Part shown: positions 1 through 11,118 of the stretch, in pieces
Position numbering within the stretch: the stretch's first letter is position 1
Layout: the number at the start of each line of letters is the position of its first letter
DNA from: Lotus japonicus
Lineage: Eukaryota; Streptophyta; Magnoliopsida; Fabales; Fabaceae
Length of the DNA: 64,000 nucleotides
Assembly: GCF_012489685.1 (NCBI RefSeq)
Contig: NC_080042.1
Span: forward strand, 32,555,158-32,619,157
Reading direction: 5' to 3'
Notes under the pieces: generated by a model
Database searches by the model: none
The model's input: only the letters and a program-made list of their open reading frames with translations
Told to the model about the DNA's origin: nothing
Made by a program: the position numbers and the translations under genes

Positions 1-645
1 ATTTGTGATTTGTGCTATTTTCTTCATATTCATCAAGAATGTGAAACGAGTTCCTGTTAATCTAAATCAGGCTTAGAAGATAAGTTTTTATGTTCACTTT
101 ACTTAGCATTTTTGACTCTTCTATTTCATCATTTACTTAATTTTTAATAATTAACGTATTAATTGACATATCAAATACAATAGACATATTTCTCGTGCAA
201 CACGCAGGTAAAAAAACACTAATATATTTTGAAAATAGAATGGTGTGCACATCGATCTCGACTCTCGACGCATCAAGTTGTCATCTATAATTTGTCCTTC
301 ATCTATCCTCCTAATGCAGTAGATCAATGAGTTTACCGTCCACCTGTAATTCTTGTGCGAGCACACACATAATACGTTACATAGAAACATACCCAGTACA
401 AAAAATCCTAAATCCTTAATACTACTACTATGGTTAATTAAGTCATATGAAATAAGCACTTAAAAGAGAATCATAATTAACAGTAAAAAAACGGAATAAC
501 ATAGCATATATAATAAATTTGGGTTCATATCATATCCTACTGCAAACCGGAGAGAAGAGATATAATTAGCTACTCGTAGTAATTGAATTACAAACCAAAA
601 TATTCCTTACAAAAGTAATGAATATTCATTGCTCAAAAAGAAAAC
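1..645. other. AT-rich flanking DNA without a recognisable gene
   Basis: This stretch lies outside copia A. It is AT-rich, with stop codons in all frames at short intervals. The only longer open frame (minus strand, 151-459) has no recognisable domain and no coding character. I see nothing that can be annotated. Position 646-650 (AAAAG) is the left target-site duplication of copia A. Confidence 0.6.
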
Positions 646-650
646 AAAAG

Positions 651-795
651 TGATAGAATAGGAAATATTCTTCCTGTAATTATGCCTAATTTCTTGTAAT
701 TATATTTATTCCTAGGTTGACTTTACCTGTATATTTACTCTTGCTATTGATCAATGAAAGGCACCAAATTATTTCCATACTCTTCCACTCTTACA
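651..795 (+). repeat. 5' LTR of copia A
   Basis: This is a 145-bp terminal repeat, TG...CA, preceded by AAAAG. It matches 46384-46528 with five differences seen by eye. The internal part CTTGCTATTGAT(C/G)AATGAAAGG resembles a short U5 region. The primer binding site follows directly. Confidence 0.95.
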
Positions 796-807
796 TGGTA
801 TCACGAG
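796..807 (+). promoter_or_regulatory. Primer binding site of copia A (initiator tRNA-Met type)
   Basis: TGGTATCACGAG follows the LTR end without a gap. Its first eight bases match the common plant retrotransposon primer site TGGTATCAGAGC, complementary to the 3' end of initiator tRNA-Met; the rest has diverged. Confidence 0.75.
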
Positions 808-1447
808 TTTTTTAAGTGATCCAAACCCTAGCCATTGTTTTTGCGTTGACGGCCGTGCCCCCTTCCCATCATTGCACCGCCTCCGCACACAGGCTCTTGA
901 GCCGCCGCCGCCCACTGCAGCCGCCGCGCCACTCTCCTCCTCCATTGCTTCCACATAACTCTTCCCTTTCCCCTATTCTTTTACTCTCCACCACTGCTGT
1001 TCTTCTTCCAACCCAGCATCCTTCTTCTTCTTCCCTCAGCACAGCCGCCGTTCAACACTGCCCTGTCAGTACCGTCGCCACCGCCTGCCAACCGCGCCGG
1101 TGCTTCTCCTCACAACCGCGAGCTCCTCTGTACCCAGCGCACGCGCGCCTTTTCTGCCCGCGCCGTCACCGCGCACCACCGCTGCCACTCGCGTGCCGCC
1201 CATCTTCGGCCACCCTTCCGCGCGCCGCCAGCACAGATCTCCTTCCCTCCGTGTTTGTGTGTAGATCCAGCAGCTATCCATACAGGAGACCCGACCCGTC
1301 TCCTTGCATCCGTGTCCGTTTGTTTTCTTCGTTCACGCGAACCGCCAGCACCGGGTCGTCCAGACCGAACCGGTTCTCCTAGACCGGACCCTCAAAACAC
1401 AAAAAAAAAAACCTTTTTTTCCTTCACTTTTGGCCAAACTCCTCACA
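808..1447 (+). other. Copia A untranslated leader
   Basis: A C-rich leader of about 640 bp separates the primer site and the gag start. It is rich in CCG, CCT and CTTCTT runs and is open in several frames (for example 816-1382). The predicted peptides are low-complexity proline/serine/arginine strings with no domain, and gag starts independently at 1448. Confidence 0.6.
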
Positions 1448-2300
1448 ATGACTTCTCAAGCCTCATCGGACAGCACCCCTGAGACCGTCACCACTCCTAC
1501 GGTGGTCCCCCCAGTGGCTCCTCTTACCACGCCGGCCAAGTCTGATTTTCACCCGGCGCTTGCTGTTTCGAACATTAGGAATAACATTCCTATTAGGCTT
1601 GACATGGGCACTGACCGCTATGGCACTTGGGCGGAGCTTTTTCGCATTCATGCCCGTTCCCATCGGGTTCTGCATCACATTGTCCCTGGTGCGGACAAGC
1701 CTCCTCCGCTAGTCACTGACCCTACTTATGAGCAGTGGGCCACTTTGGATGCCACGGTCCTTCAGTGGATTTTTTCCACCATTTCTGTTGACCTGATGAC
1801 CACCATCATGGAGCTTGACTCCACTGCTCTCAGTGCTTGGACGCGTTTAGCGGATCGATTTCATGATAATCAGAACGCCCGTGCAGTTACCCTAGAGCAG
1901 GAGTTTTCTGTTGTTCGCATGGAGGCTTTTCCGACCGTCGCCACCTACTGTCAGCGTCTGAAGACGCTTTCTGATCAGCTCCGTGATGTCGGGGCTCCTG
2001 TGAACAACCATCGTCTAGTATTGCAGCTCATCTCCGGCCTCACTGATGCTTATAAGGGTGTCGCCACTTTGATTCGCCAGAGCAATCCACTCCCCTCGTT
2101 TCATCAGGCTCGCTCCATGCTCACCTTGGAAGAAGCCGGTATGGCTAAGATGAAACCTGTTGAGCCTCCTACTGCCTATGTTGCTACTCAGCCGCGACCT
2201 TCTGATGCCTCTTCTCAGAGCTCTGATTGTCGGTCCTCCAATCGTTCTCGATCCCACAACTTTAAGGGTCGTGGTGGGAATCGTGGCAACGGTGGTGGAT
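1448..2300 (+). pseudogene. gag: Copia A gag, N-terminal part (interrupted)
   Basis: This encodes the capsid-like Gag protein that packages retrotransposon RNA in cytoplasmic particles. I take ATG 1448 as the start because the following serine/threonine/proline-rich N-terminus and the motifs [15 protein letters not shown] and LQWIFSTI fit the plant copia Gag family (UBN2/Retrotran_gag type). The frame stays open for 284 codons. It then runs into an arginine/glycine-rich stretch ([13 protein letters not shown]), where a chromovirus inserted after 2300. The same reading frame resumes at 36709, after the duplicated target site. Gag itself was therefore intact when the insertion happened. Confidence 0.88.
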
Positions 2301-4908
2301 TGTGAGACCCAAGTTTTTAAGTTTGGAATAAATCGAATAAAATTCCTTTTCACGATTAATTTAATGTAACGTGAAAGGAAAACCTGAACAAGTGTTTATT
2401 GAATGGGATAAATTTGTGAAGGAGAAAGTTCAGGTAAAAGCTAAGGATTGTAACAAAGTCGATAAAAGTTATAGCACGATTAGTACTCGCTTAAACCTAG
2501 GACAAGGACCTTAGGGAAAGATTAATTCCACCCTTGGAACACTATGGGAATAAATTCCAAAAATCTTCAAGAGGAATATAAGACTTTCTCTTATTCCTTT
2601 CCATAACAAGCGTTTCGATACGAAACCCTGGAATGTACTAACGCCAAATTCCAATACTCGGAAGTTTACCGAAACCGAAACCCTGGTAGTTCAGAAACCC
2701 TAAAATCAACGGACGATGAAGACTTTTTCTATTCGGAGCTTCAACCCTAATACTCTTGATGTTCTGAATCTTTCTTCAGAACAAAGTTTTCTCATCCGAC
2801 ATCAACTGCAAAAAGTAGTTTTTCGGGTAAACCGATTTACACCGACTTCTGATTGTTTGATTAAATTCCAAGAAACCTGTTTTGAGTTCTGGAATTCTGT
2901 TGCCAGTACCTATCTTAGAATTCTCCGAGGAATACGCAGGAAAAATCGGAATCGCGGAATTGTCATTTTTCCAAATTTTCCAAAACTATGAATAGCAGGA
3001 AAATGAAAAAATTTCAAAAAACTTACCCATTTCTTCCCTTGAACCCGCGAGCTTCCAAGAGAGGATGAGGATTTTGATTTTCGCCGTTTCTTGCCCGTTT
3101 GCTGCACCGATCGTTGCTAATCGAAGACTTCGAGGTAGGATTACCATATCTCTCTTCTGATCGTCGTTTCTGTCGACTTCTTCTATGTCTTTCTGTGCTC
3201 AAAGTTTTGAGCTTTTTGTAAAACTATCCAAATAAGCTGATTTCAGTGTCTAAACTTATTCCCTGCATGCTCCTAGGCGTGTTTAGCGGATTACATTTTG
3301 CCGAATGTCGCCGAAATGCCGCTGGGATCCATTTCTGTTGGAAAAACCCATTTCTGGGTAAAGTTTCGTTCTTTACGTTAAAAATTCACGACTTAGCTTA
3401 GTGCTAGTAGGATTAGTTGTCATAAACGTCGTTGTTGACGTCCCCATCCAATTTGTTTTTCAAAAATCCAGTTTTGAAATTTTGAGCTGAAAATAATGAC
3501 CAAAATACCCCTGCGACAGTTTTTGATCCGAAAATTTTTCTGAGCTTAGAACCGTCTTAGTTACGGCTAATGATAACCTAGGAACCAAGTTTGATCGAAG
3601 AAAAATCGACCCACCTATTTATGAAAAGTGGCCGAGAGCTCCATCAAGGGGGGAGGAAATTTCGTTTTTCGAAAACTTGTCTTAACGCGTTAAATTGTCG
3701 TACTTCGGAGTTTGTAATGTTTCGTGTAACCCTAGTGCGTAGTGTTTGCTGAGTTTCTGACTCATTGTGCTTGATTTCTGTGAATTTGTCCTAAGGTTCG
3801 TTTGAAGAACTTTGTGAAGTTCAAGAGGAGGATTGTGAAGGAAACTTGGAAGAATACCCTGGAAAACCAACAGGTGAGGGCTATTCACTGAATTCTAGAT
3901 AATGATTTAGGTGTCGACGAATTCGACTTGATTTACTGTTTATGCACTTGATTGTGTTTGACTGGGAAAAACGTTTTCTGAGGCTACGGCTAACAATTGA
4001 TAATCTTTTATTGCTTGATTGTTGTTGAGCTTGATTCACATGCTAAATGCTACCTGGTTAATCTAGGATGTGTGATATTTGCCCTATATGCTAAGTGCTA
4101 AATGGTTACTCCTCAATGTGTTGATATATGTGTCATGACTGTTGGATTGTACTGTTTTGAATATGCAAGTACACATATATCTGTTATGTAAGACCCAAGA
4201 TTTTAAGCTTAGGATCAGTGGAAGAGATTTCCATTTATGATTAGGGTTGATGTATTGTGAAGGGAAACCTGAACTAGAGTTTACCAAATGAAATAAATTT
4301 ATGAAGGAGAAAGTTCAGGAAAAGTCAAAGGATTACATCATGATCGATAAAAGTTATAGTACGATCGTTATACGCTTAACCTAGGTCAGAAACCCTAGTA
4401 TATAGCTAATTTTCACTTTTAGGCACGACGGAAGTTAATTCCAAAAATCTTCAGAGAAATGTTAGAACTTCTCTTTTTCCATATATCACAATCGTTTCGA
4501 GGCGAAACTCTAGGATCTACGAACGTCCGATTCCAATCATCGGAAGTTTGCCGAAACCGAATCCCTGGTATTTCAAAACCCTAGAATTTCTCGACAATGA
4601 AGACTTTATCTATTCAGAGCTTCAAATGAATATTCTACACGCGTACACCCATTTCTCTTGATGATTTCAATCTTTCTTCCGAAGGAAGTTTTCTTTTCCG
4701 CCATTCGATGCAAAAAGCAACTTATCGGGTAAAATAGTTTTATACCGACTATGCTTTAGTTGCCAAAAATACAAAGAGACCTCATTTTAGTTTTGGAATT
4801 CTTTCGCCAAAACCTATCTTAGAATTCACGGAGAATGACGCCGGAAAAATCAGATTCGCGAAACTTTCATTTTACCGCGTTTTGCCAACCTCTATATATA
4901 GCCAAGAA

Positions 4909-7473
4909 ATGAGAAAAAAACACAAAAACTACCCATTTCTTCCCAAGGAGGCCGCGAGTTTGCTAAGGAGAGGAGGAGAAGAGATTTTGTTCAATCCTTG
5001 CTTGATCGTCGATCAATCAGTTGCTACTTCAAGGTGTCGAGGTATAGTCGCTAATCCTTACCTCTGATCGCTTTTTCCATAGCTTTTCTGTAGAGTTTTC
5101 CGAGCGGATAGTTTATGGGTTTTTGCAAAACTATCCTGAATCTTTCATTTCTGATTCTAAACTTCTTCTATATGTGCCCAAGATCACTTCTGCCGGATTA
5201 GATTTTCCGTTATGTCGCCGGAATTCCGCCGGAATCAATTTTAGCCTTAAATACCCATTTTTGGAGTTTTTGAGGTAAAGCTTCAACCTTTAGGCTAAAA
5301 ATTATCGCCTTAGCTTAGTGTTAGTAGGATTAGTTGTCATAAACGTCGTTAGTAACGTCCCTGCAAAATTTGGTTTTTGGGATTTCAGTTTTGAAATTTC
5401 TAAGTTAAAAATCATGACCAAAATACCCCTGCGACAGTTTTCGATCCGATAATTTTTCCGAGTTCAGAATACCCTTAGTTACGGCTAATGATAGCATAGG
5501 AACCAAGTTTGATCGAAGAAAAATCGAGCCCCATAATTACCTAAAGTGGCCGAGCCCTATTAAGGGGGAGGAGGAAAATTTCCTTTTCCGAAAACTTGTC
5601 TTTCGCGCTAGATTATCGTACCTTAGAGTATAGATTACTTCGTGTAACCTTAGTAAGTATCGATAGCTTAGTTTTCGATAGATTCTGATAGTATTTCTGT
5701 GACTTTGCTTTAAAGGAACTTTTGAGGAATTTCCTGAGGAGCAACGCTTTGCTTGTGAGGAAGAGTTAGAAGATAATCCTGGAGAATCTACAGGTGAGGG
5801 CTTCTCACTGAATCTCTAGTTAATGCTTAGGGTCGATGTTTCGACATTGTTTACTGTTTATGCACTGGAATTGTGTGTGATTGGAAAATGTTTTCTGAGG
5901 CTTCGGCTGACAATGTAGATGATTCATCTACTGAATGTTTTTGAGATTGTCTTACATGCTATGTGCTATGTGGGTAATCTAGGATGTGTGGTGCATGCTT
6001 TATATGCTAAGTGCTAAGTGTTTATGATGCGATTTATTGATATATGACATGTTGTTGATTGTGATGATTTAAATATGCTCTGTACTGGAATCTGAGATTC
6101 TGAATGGTGAGAATAGCGGGCAGGTCATGCCGATTTTATTTTGAGAGTTTTGAGAAAGTTTGATAGGACGAACGAGGTTCGGGCCTTAATTTTGTTTAGT
6201 GGATCGAGACATCCTCTGGAAGCGACTTGGGATTTGGAGATCCTGCAAATGTATAAGACTTCCAATTCATAAGACCTTAAATAACCTCAAAATCTTTAAG
6301 TAATGATAACAACCTCGAAGGAAGGCATTGGAAGTCAAATCATAGTTTTGGAAAAGCGAGGAGTGTCGTCGGATCCAAGTGTTGAGGAGTTTGGTAAGTT
6401 CTGAGCATGTTGGTACTCCTTCGCTCGTTGAGCAGTTTGTTAGCCATCCAAGGGATGAGCCGAGAAGCTTCACTGAGGCGTGAGACCTTGTGAATGCGTG
6501 ATACTCCACTGAGGCGTGAGACCTTGTGGAAAGCATGGACCTTCACTGAGGCGTGAGACCTCGTGAACAGCATGAAGCTTCACTGAGGCGTGAGACCTTG
6601 TGAATGCGGGATACTCCACTGAGGCGTGAGACCTTGTGGAAAGCATGGAACTCCACTGAGGCGTGAGACCTTGTGAGAGCATGAAACTTCACTGAAGCGT
6701 GAGACTTCGTGAGAGCATTGATGACCCGAAGAGTCATCGTGAGTGGTTGCACTCATTTTATGATTATTGTATTTTGTCGCAGAATCGACTTTACCTTAGG
6801 GTAAGCTTTTAGAGACTTTAATTTACCTAGAACACGTGGCGACGTGTCGAGTGAGATCGGAGACGTTGGTTGACTAATCATCCTGCATTCATGCAACATT
6901 AATGGGGTATTAACACAGGACGTACTCTGGACCTCGTCGGATTCCAAAATGATCATAAGACCCGGATTTCCGTGAAAGAGCGTTTGTAAACGTCTCTTGT
7001 AGCAGACCGAAATGGCAGACCTACGGGTTACGGCTGATCTGACTACCTTTGTGTGGTGTAAGAGGCACGCGGGCCGAAATGGCACCACCGTGGCTGGTGA
7101 AGGGCTGATCCGTTGATGTCCATCCGTTCCGGATTGCATATTGGTTGACTGGGTTAACCTGCATATCATTTCATGCAACATGCATACTGACATAGTTGAT
7201 GAGTGTGTTTGATACTTGTTAGTTGTACTTGATGCATGTTAACTGTGATTTACAGTCGTTATATTCTTTGTGGAAATATGCAACCCTAGGATGTTATCCC
7301 TAGTTATAAGCCTAAGTGGCTATTATCTTATTTATATCTATTGGTGCTATTATTTACATAATTCTTTGGAGTTGACCCTCGCGTCTTCTGTGTGTGCTTT
7401 GGCGAACAAACGCCCTTTGTCAGATATCTTTGGCGGGCTGATTCATGATGGTTCATCCTTCGGGAGGAACTAG
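4909..7473 (+). CDS. Spliced LTR leader small protein, diverged family (predicted 86 aa)
   Basis: The predicted exons are 4909-5041 (133 nt), 5716-5793 (78 nt) and 7424-7473 (50 nt, stop TAG). Donors are CGAG|GTATAG and ACAG|GTGAGG; acceptors are TTAAAG|G and TTGTCAG|A. Both introns are in phase 1. The ATG lies just behind the TATA box 4891-4900. The first exon begins MRKKHKNYPF and ends SRCR, and the second contains TFEEFPEEQ and CEEELEDNPGEST. The two upstream exon lengths are identical to those of the surrounding family at 16970-19450, and residues align across all exons. Function is unknown: the peptide is basic at the N-terminus and acidic in the middle, with no domain I recognise. The ATG may be very close to or upstream of the true cap site, so the real start is uncertain. 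Confidence 0.5.
6460..6720 (+). repeat. Tandem repeat of about 36-37 bp in the solo LTR
   Basis: About seven imperfect units share the core CTGAGGCGTGAGACCTTGTG. They lie inside the second leader intron. Several open frames seen here on the minus strand are translations of the repeat and not genes. Confidence 0.85.
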
Positions 7474-9403
7474 GGTTGAGATGCGGGAACTGGAGCGTAT
7501 CGCGGTAGCGAGAGGAGGACGGATGGTGTACATAGACTAGGTCGTTCTGGATTCAGATTCGGGCGACGATCACGCTAGCATGTAGGTTTTAGTGCTGGTG
7601 TGAGCTCCTCGAGATGGGATTAGTGTAGGAGTAGAGTCTTAGCTCTGAACATCATTTGTTTTCTTTGGGGACAGGGTAGTTTCCCACCTATAGCTTTTTG
7701 TGTGGTTCTTTACGAGAATCACAGAGAGTTGGTTGGACTTAGGAGGTCTTGCTTCAGGCCGATGGGCCAGCTTATTCTCAGTTTTGAGGGATGGTGTTGC
7801 GGACACTTGACCTTTCTTGTGGATTGTACCTTTTGCCTTCGGGCGTTACACTTTTCTTTCCGTCACTGGAGGTTTACTCGTGACGAGGTTACTACTACAG
7901 CGGGGGCTGTTTATATACTGTATATTAGTTCCATTACTTTTCGCTCTTGGCTTTTATTTAATTCAGTCTTGTCTTAGTTATTATCAAAAAAAAATATTTC
8001 ACGTTTTTCCGCATTAAGTTTATTTTGGTTACTAAAGTGACGCCACCGAAATCGGGGTGTTACATCTGTTATTCGGCAGAGTGAGGATAACGGGCTCTTA
8101 TGCCAGACTTTATTGTGAGTTTTTGAGGAAGTTTGATGCGACGGACCGAGGTTCGGACCCTTGATATTGTTTTGATTGATCGAGACCTTCTCTAGGAATT
8201 ATTTGGGATCATGGGATCTTTTGAAACTTGTAAGATTTGAGATAAAACTAAATGGGAGCTATTTCACAAGGAAAATTCATAAGACATTAAACAACCTCTA
8301 AACCTTTGATTAATGATTACAAATTCAATTAAGAGCTTAAGACATGAATATTAGTTTTTGGAAAATGAGAAGTGTCGCCGAGTCCAAGTTTGGGGAAACT
8401 TGATGAGTTTCCGAGTATGTTGATACTCTTTGCTCGAGAAGCAGTTTTGTTGTTCGACTATCTCAAGGATAAGTCAGGAAAATTAATAAGTTTCTGAGTA
8501 TGTTGATGCTCTTTCGCTCGATGAGCTGATTTGTTATTGGGCTATCTTGAAGATAAGCCGGGAAACGGGTAGTTTCCCAGTACATTGGTACTTTTTGCTC
8601 GCTGAGCAGTTTTTGACCATCGGATGGAGATGAGTCGGATGATTCGAGAAATCATCATGAGATATTTTTATAATTAATTGTCTTTTGTCGCAGAATCGAC
8701 ATTTACCTTAGGGTATTCTTTTTAGAGACAATTAGTTAGCTAGAACACGTGACGACGTGACGAGTGAGGTCGGAGACGTTGTTTGGCTAACCACTTGCAT
8801 TCATGCACTCATTGAGGTTAATACACGGTGGGATGCCGGACCTCGTTGGATTCCAAAAATGGTCATAAAACCCGGATTTCCATGTAAGAACACTACGGTG
8901 ATTCTTGGTAGCAGACGGAAATGGCAGGCCTGCGGGTTTACTGCTGATCTGACTACACTTTGTTTGGTATAAGAGACACCCGAGCAGAAATGGTCCCACC
9001 GTGGCTGGTGTTAGGGCTGATTCGTTGGTGCCCATCCCTCCGGAATGCATCTTGTTCCTTTGCATATGCATTTCATGCACCATTCATGCTGATTTAGTTA
9101 TTGGATGTGTTTGCTACTTGTTATTGTTGTTTTGAGACATGTTAATTGCTTGCAACCGTTATTTATTTATTTGGCAGGATATACAGTTTATAATGTTGTT
9201 ATTCATAATTAAGCCTATGTGGCTACTACTTAATTTTTGCCTATTTGATGTACTATTATGTAATTCTTTGAGTTGACCCTTGCGCGTGCTACCTGTGTAT
9301 GGGGGGCTATGTATGCCCTTTTTGTCAGATGATGTCGATGTCCGACTGGTTCGAGATGGTCGTCCCTACGGGGGGGACTAGATTTGAGTTGCTTGATACC
9401 GAC

Positions 9404-10735
9404 TGTTGGTCAATTCGCAAGTGTACGAATACCTTCGGGTTTTAAAATATCGAACCACAGAGATTGTGAGTGAGAATTGTTGATTTAAGCCTAAAGTTTG
9501 CAAGTTCTTAAAACAGTAAAATTTAGAAATTGATTTTGGTTGATTTAGACAAAAGATTTGCAGAAGAGCAATGTTGAAAACGTTGTAAATAACAAATGAT
9601 GGAAAATTGCCTTGGGTTGTTGATCATCTAATCCATTTTAGTCCACCTATCCTATGCATGTGAAACCTTGATTTAACTCTTGTTGTTATAGCCTATGTAC
9701 TTACTAGTTGATTCCTCACAAAAGTAATTCTCTCAAATTGAAAGATAAGCCCAATTCCTTGTGTACTTAAACATTCATAAGAGGTAAATAAGCATGTATA
9801 TTCAGGCCAACAAAACCCTACCCTCACTCTATTCCTAGAAGCAAGTATAGAAGGATCTATTCCAATTCATGTCCCTAAATCATAACAAACTTCCATTTGA
9901 TTATAATCTAGCCTATAGCAAAGGTGCACCAAAGCTAAACATGCAATAAGGAATTGAAATACAAGATTGAATCAAGACTCATGCATAGAGATAGGATTTA
10001 CAAACTAAAATTTCATAGAATCTCTTAACCCAAAGCAAAAAGTAAACTAGCCACTCATGGCTAGTGAATTCATAATGGAAATGTAAAGAAAACCTGAGAA
10101 GAAATACAAGTTGGAAGCCTCCCTTGGCCCCAAAGTTCTCCTCAGCTCTCAAACTTGATCAAAAAATGAGTAAAATGTCCAAATGTATCAAAGAAATTGG
10201 CCTAAGCCTTATTTATAGGCAAAATGAACGAAACTGGGCGCTCAGGCGCCAATTCAGAGCGCCTGAGCGCCAATTGCATGTTGAAAAAAACATGCCTCTG
10301 ACCCTATTGGCGCCTAGGCGCCCATTCCCAGCGCCTAGGCGCTTAAGCTCGCCTGAAAAGGACTTTTTGGCTTCTAAAACTCCTCTTTTCAATCCTCTTT
10401 AAGTTCTTCATCAATTCCATGCTTCTAGGCCTTCTTTCTCCTTCAGTTTCTGCTCTCCAAACCTAACCAACAAGTCAAGGAAGATTCTAGAAGCTCCAAG
10501 AGCTCATTAGCACAAGAGGTCCTTCATAAAACACAACAAAACCATGCAAGTCCTAAACTTTACTTACAATGCAAGAAAACTACCTATAAAACTACTAAAT
10601 TACCAAAACAAAATAAAGACTAAAGAAAAGAATAAAAATGCATGAGAATGCATGAAACACTACATGAGACTCAACAAAAAGACTCAAAACAACCAAAGAA
10701 ATGACCCTAAAAACACTACTAATACAGGGTCATCA
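9404..10735 (-). mobile_element. Solo LTR of the Athila-like element (1332 bp)
   Basis: On the plus strand it reads TGTTGGTCAATTC...ACAGGGTCATCA and is flanked by CCGAC on both sides (9399-9403 and 10736-10740). The empty site, GATACCGACACCCC, is seen at 19459 and 35830. It matches the 5' LTR of the Athila-like element at 25776-27106 almost base for base, with a one-base indel and a few substitutions. Orientation is minus: a TATA-like CCTATAAATAAG (complement of 10208-10219) and the GC-rich palindromes lie in the order expected of a U3 region read on the minus strand. Confidence 0.93.
10236..10345. repeat. GC-rich palindrome cluster in the U3 region of the Athila-like LTR
   Basis: Four blocks of the type GGCGCCTAGGCGCC or GGGCGCTCAGGCGCC stand out from AT-rich surroundings. 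Several are perfect or near-perfect palindromes (GCGCCTAGGCGC). The cluster lies upstream of the TATA-like element on the minus strand. It is repeated in the second LTR (26607-26716) and, in variant form, in front of the env-like gene (22725-22862). Confidence 0.75.
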
Positions 10736-10755
10736 CCGACACCCCGGGCTCTTGG

Positions 10756-11118
10756 GTGGTCGACCCCGCAGGTTACCGAGCCATTTACACGGGGCGAATA
10801 ATGGAGGACCACGTGGAACGAATGGGGAACCTGACGCAAGGAGTCTTGAGACGCCACACGGTTAGCTTCAACCTACCACCAGGCGTGCATTGTGGCCCTG
10901 GAGTTGTGGTACCGCCACCTTCATCTGAGGACGAGGAGGACCCTTCAGAGGAGTTGCCTGTAGGAGGTGCTTCATCTGAGTCTAGCTCACCCACCGTCGC
11001 GGCTGCTGCTGTCTTGGGTTCGGGTACAGTACCCGTGGGACCCACTGCGAGGACCGATGTCGTCATTGACGTGATCGTCTTGGATTCAGATTCAGACGAT
11101 GATCATGGTGACGCGTAG
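10756..11118 (+). other. LTR frame with acidic SUMO-interaction-like tail, 5'-truncated copy 1
   Basis: This is the part of the 151-residue LTR frame (full version at 19392-19844) that lies downstream of the Athila solo LTR. The solo LTR removed the first residues, and the open frame here starts at an internal ATG. It ends with VIVLDSDSDDDHGDA. It should be read as a broken copy, not as an independent gene. Confidence 0.4.

Larger units (their letters stand above)
4187..8064 (+). mobile_element. Solo LTR of a diverged Tekay-type relative (3.88 kb)
   Basis: It starts TGTAAGACCC and ends GGGGTGTTACA, like the LTRs of the surrounding family, but the body is clearly diverged. No gag or pol lies inside, so it is a solo LTR left by LTR-LTR recombination. 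The flanks carry TCTGTTA on both sides (4180-4186 and 8065-8071), and the undisturbed site is present in the other LTR copies near 18129 and 34500. Seven bases is longer than the usual 5-bp gypsy duplication. The LTR keeps a TATA box (TCTATATATA, 4891-4900) and a full spliced leader frame (4909-7473). Confidence 0.88.
3003..9387 (+). pseudogene. Decayed copy of the spliced LTR leader reading frame
   Basis: The three exons equivalent to the intact frame at 16970-19450 can be placed at 3003-3134, 3796-3873 and 9329-9387, with donors GAG|GTAGG and CAG|GTGAG and acceptors TAAG|G and GTCAG|A. Exon 1 is 132 nt, not 133, because one A is missing in the run after the ATG. That breaks the frame. The last exon has CAG changed to TAG two codons before the usual stop. 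The second intron also contains the 3.9-kb solo LTR. The TATA box upstream is mutated. This copy can be compared with 16970-19450 and 33341-35821 as a neutral reference. Confidence 0.6.

Noticed and set aside
608..622. ACAAAAGTAATGAAT upstream of copia A resembles the sequence right of its 3' LTR (46527 onward)
   Set aside because: It lies about 38 bp from the insertion and cannot be the target duplication, which is the adjacent AAAAG; probably AT-rich coincidence or a small local repeat.
816..1382. 188-codon plus-strand frame between the copia A primer site and gag
   Set aside because: Low-complexity proline/serine/arginine translation of the C-rich leader, overlapping other equally open frames; gag has its own start at 1448.
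6460..6720. Possible CRISPR-like array
   Set aside because: The units are adjacent and imperfect without distinct spacers, and this is a plant LTR; it is a plain tandem repeat.
6267..6752. Several overlapping minus-strand open frames with repeated SHASVE / GLTPQW motifs
   Set aside because: They are translations of the 36-37-bp tandem repeat in three frames, inside an LTR intron.
10124..10402. 92-codon frame in the Athila-type LTR (also at 26483-26773)
   Set aside because: Runs against the direction of transcription of the LTR, through the palindrome cluster; no domain and no conservation argument.
10756..11118. The truncated acidic LTR frame as an independent 120-residue gene
   Set aside because: It begins at an internal methionine downstream of the solo LTR and is the broken 3' part of the frame seen complete at 19392-19844.
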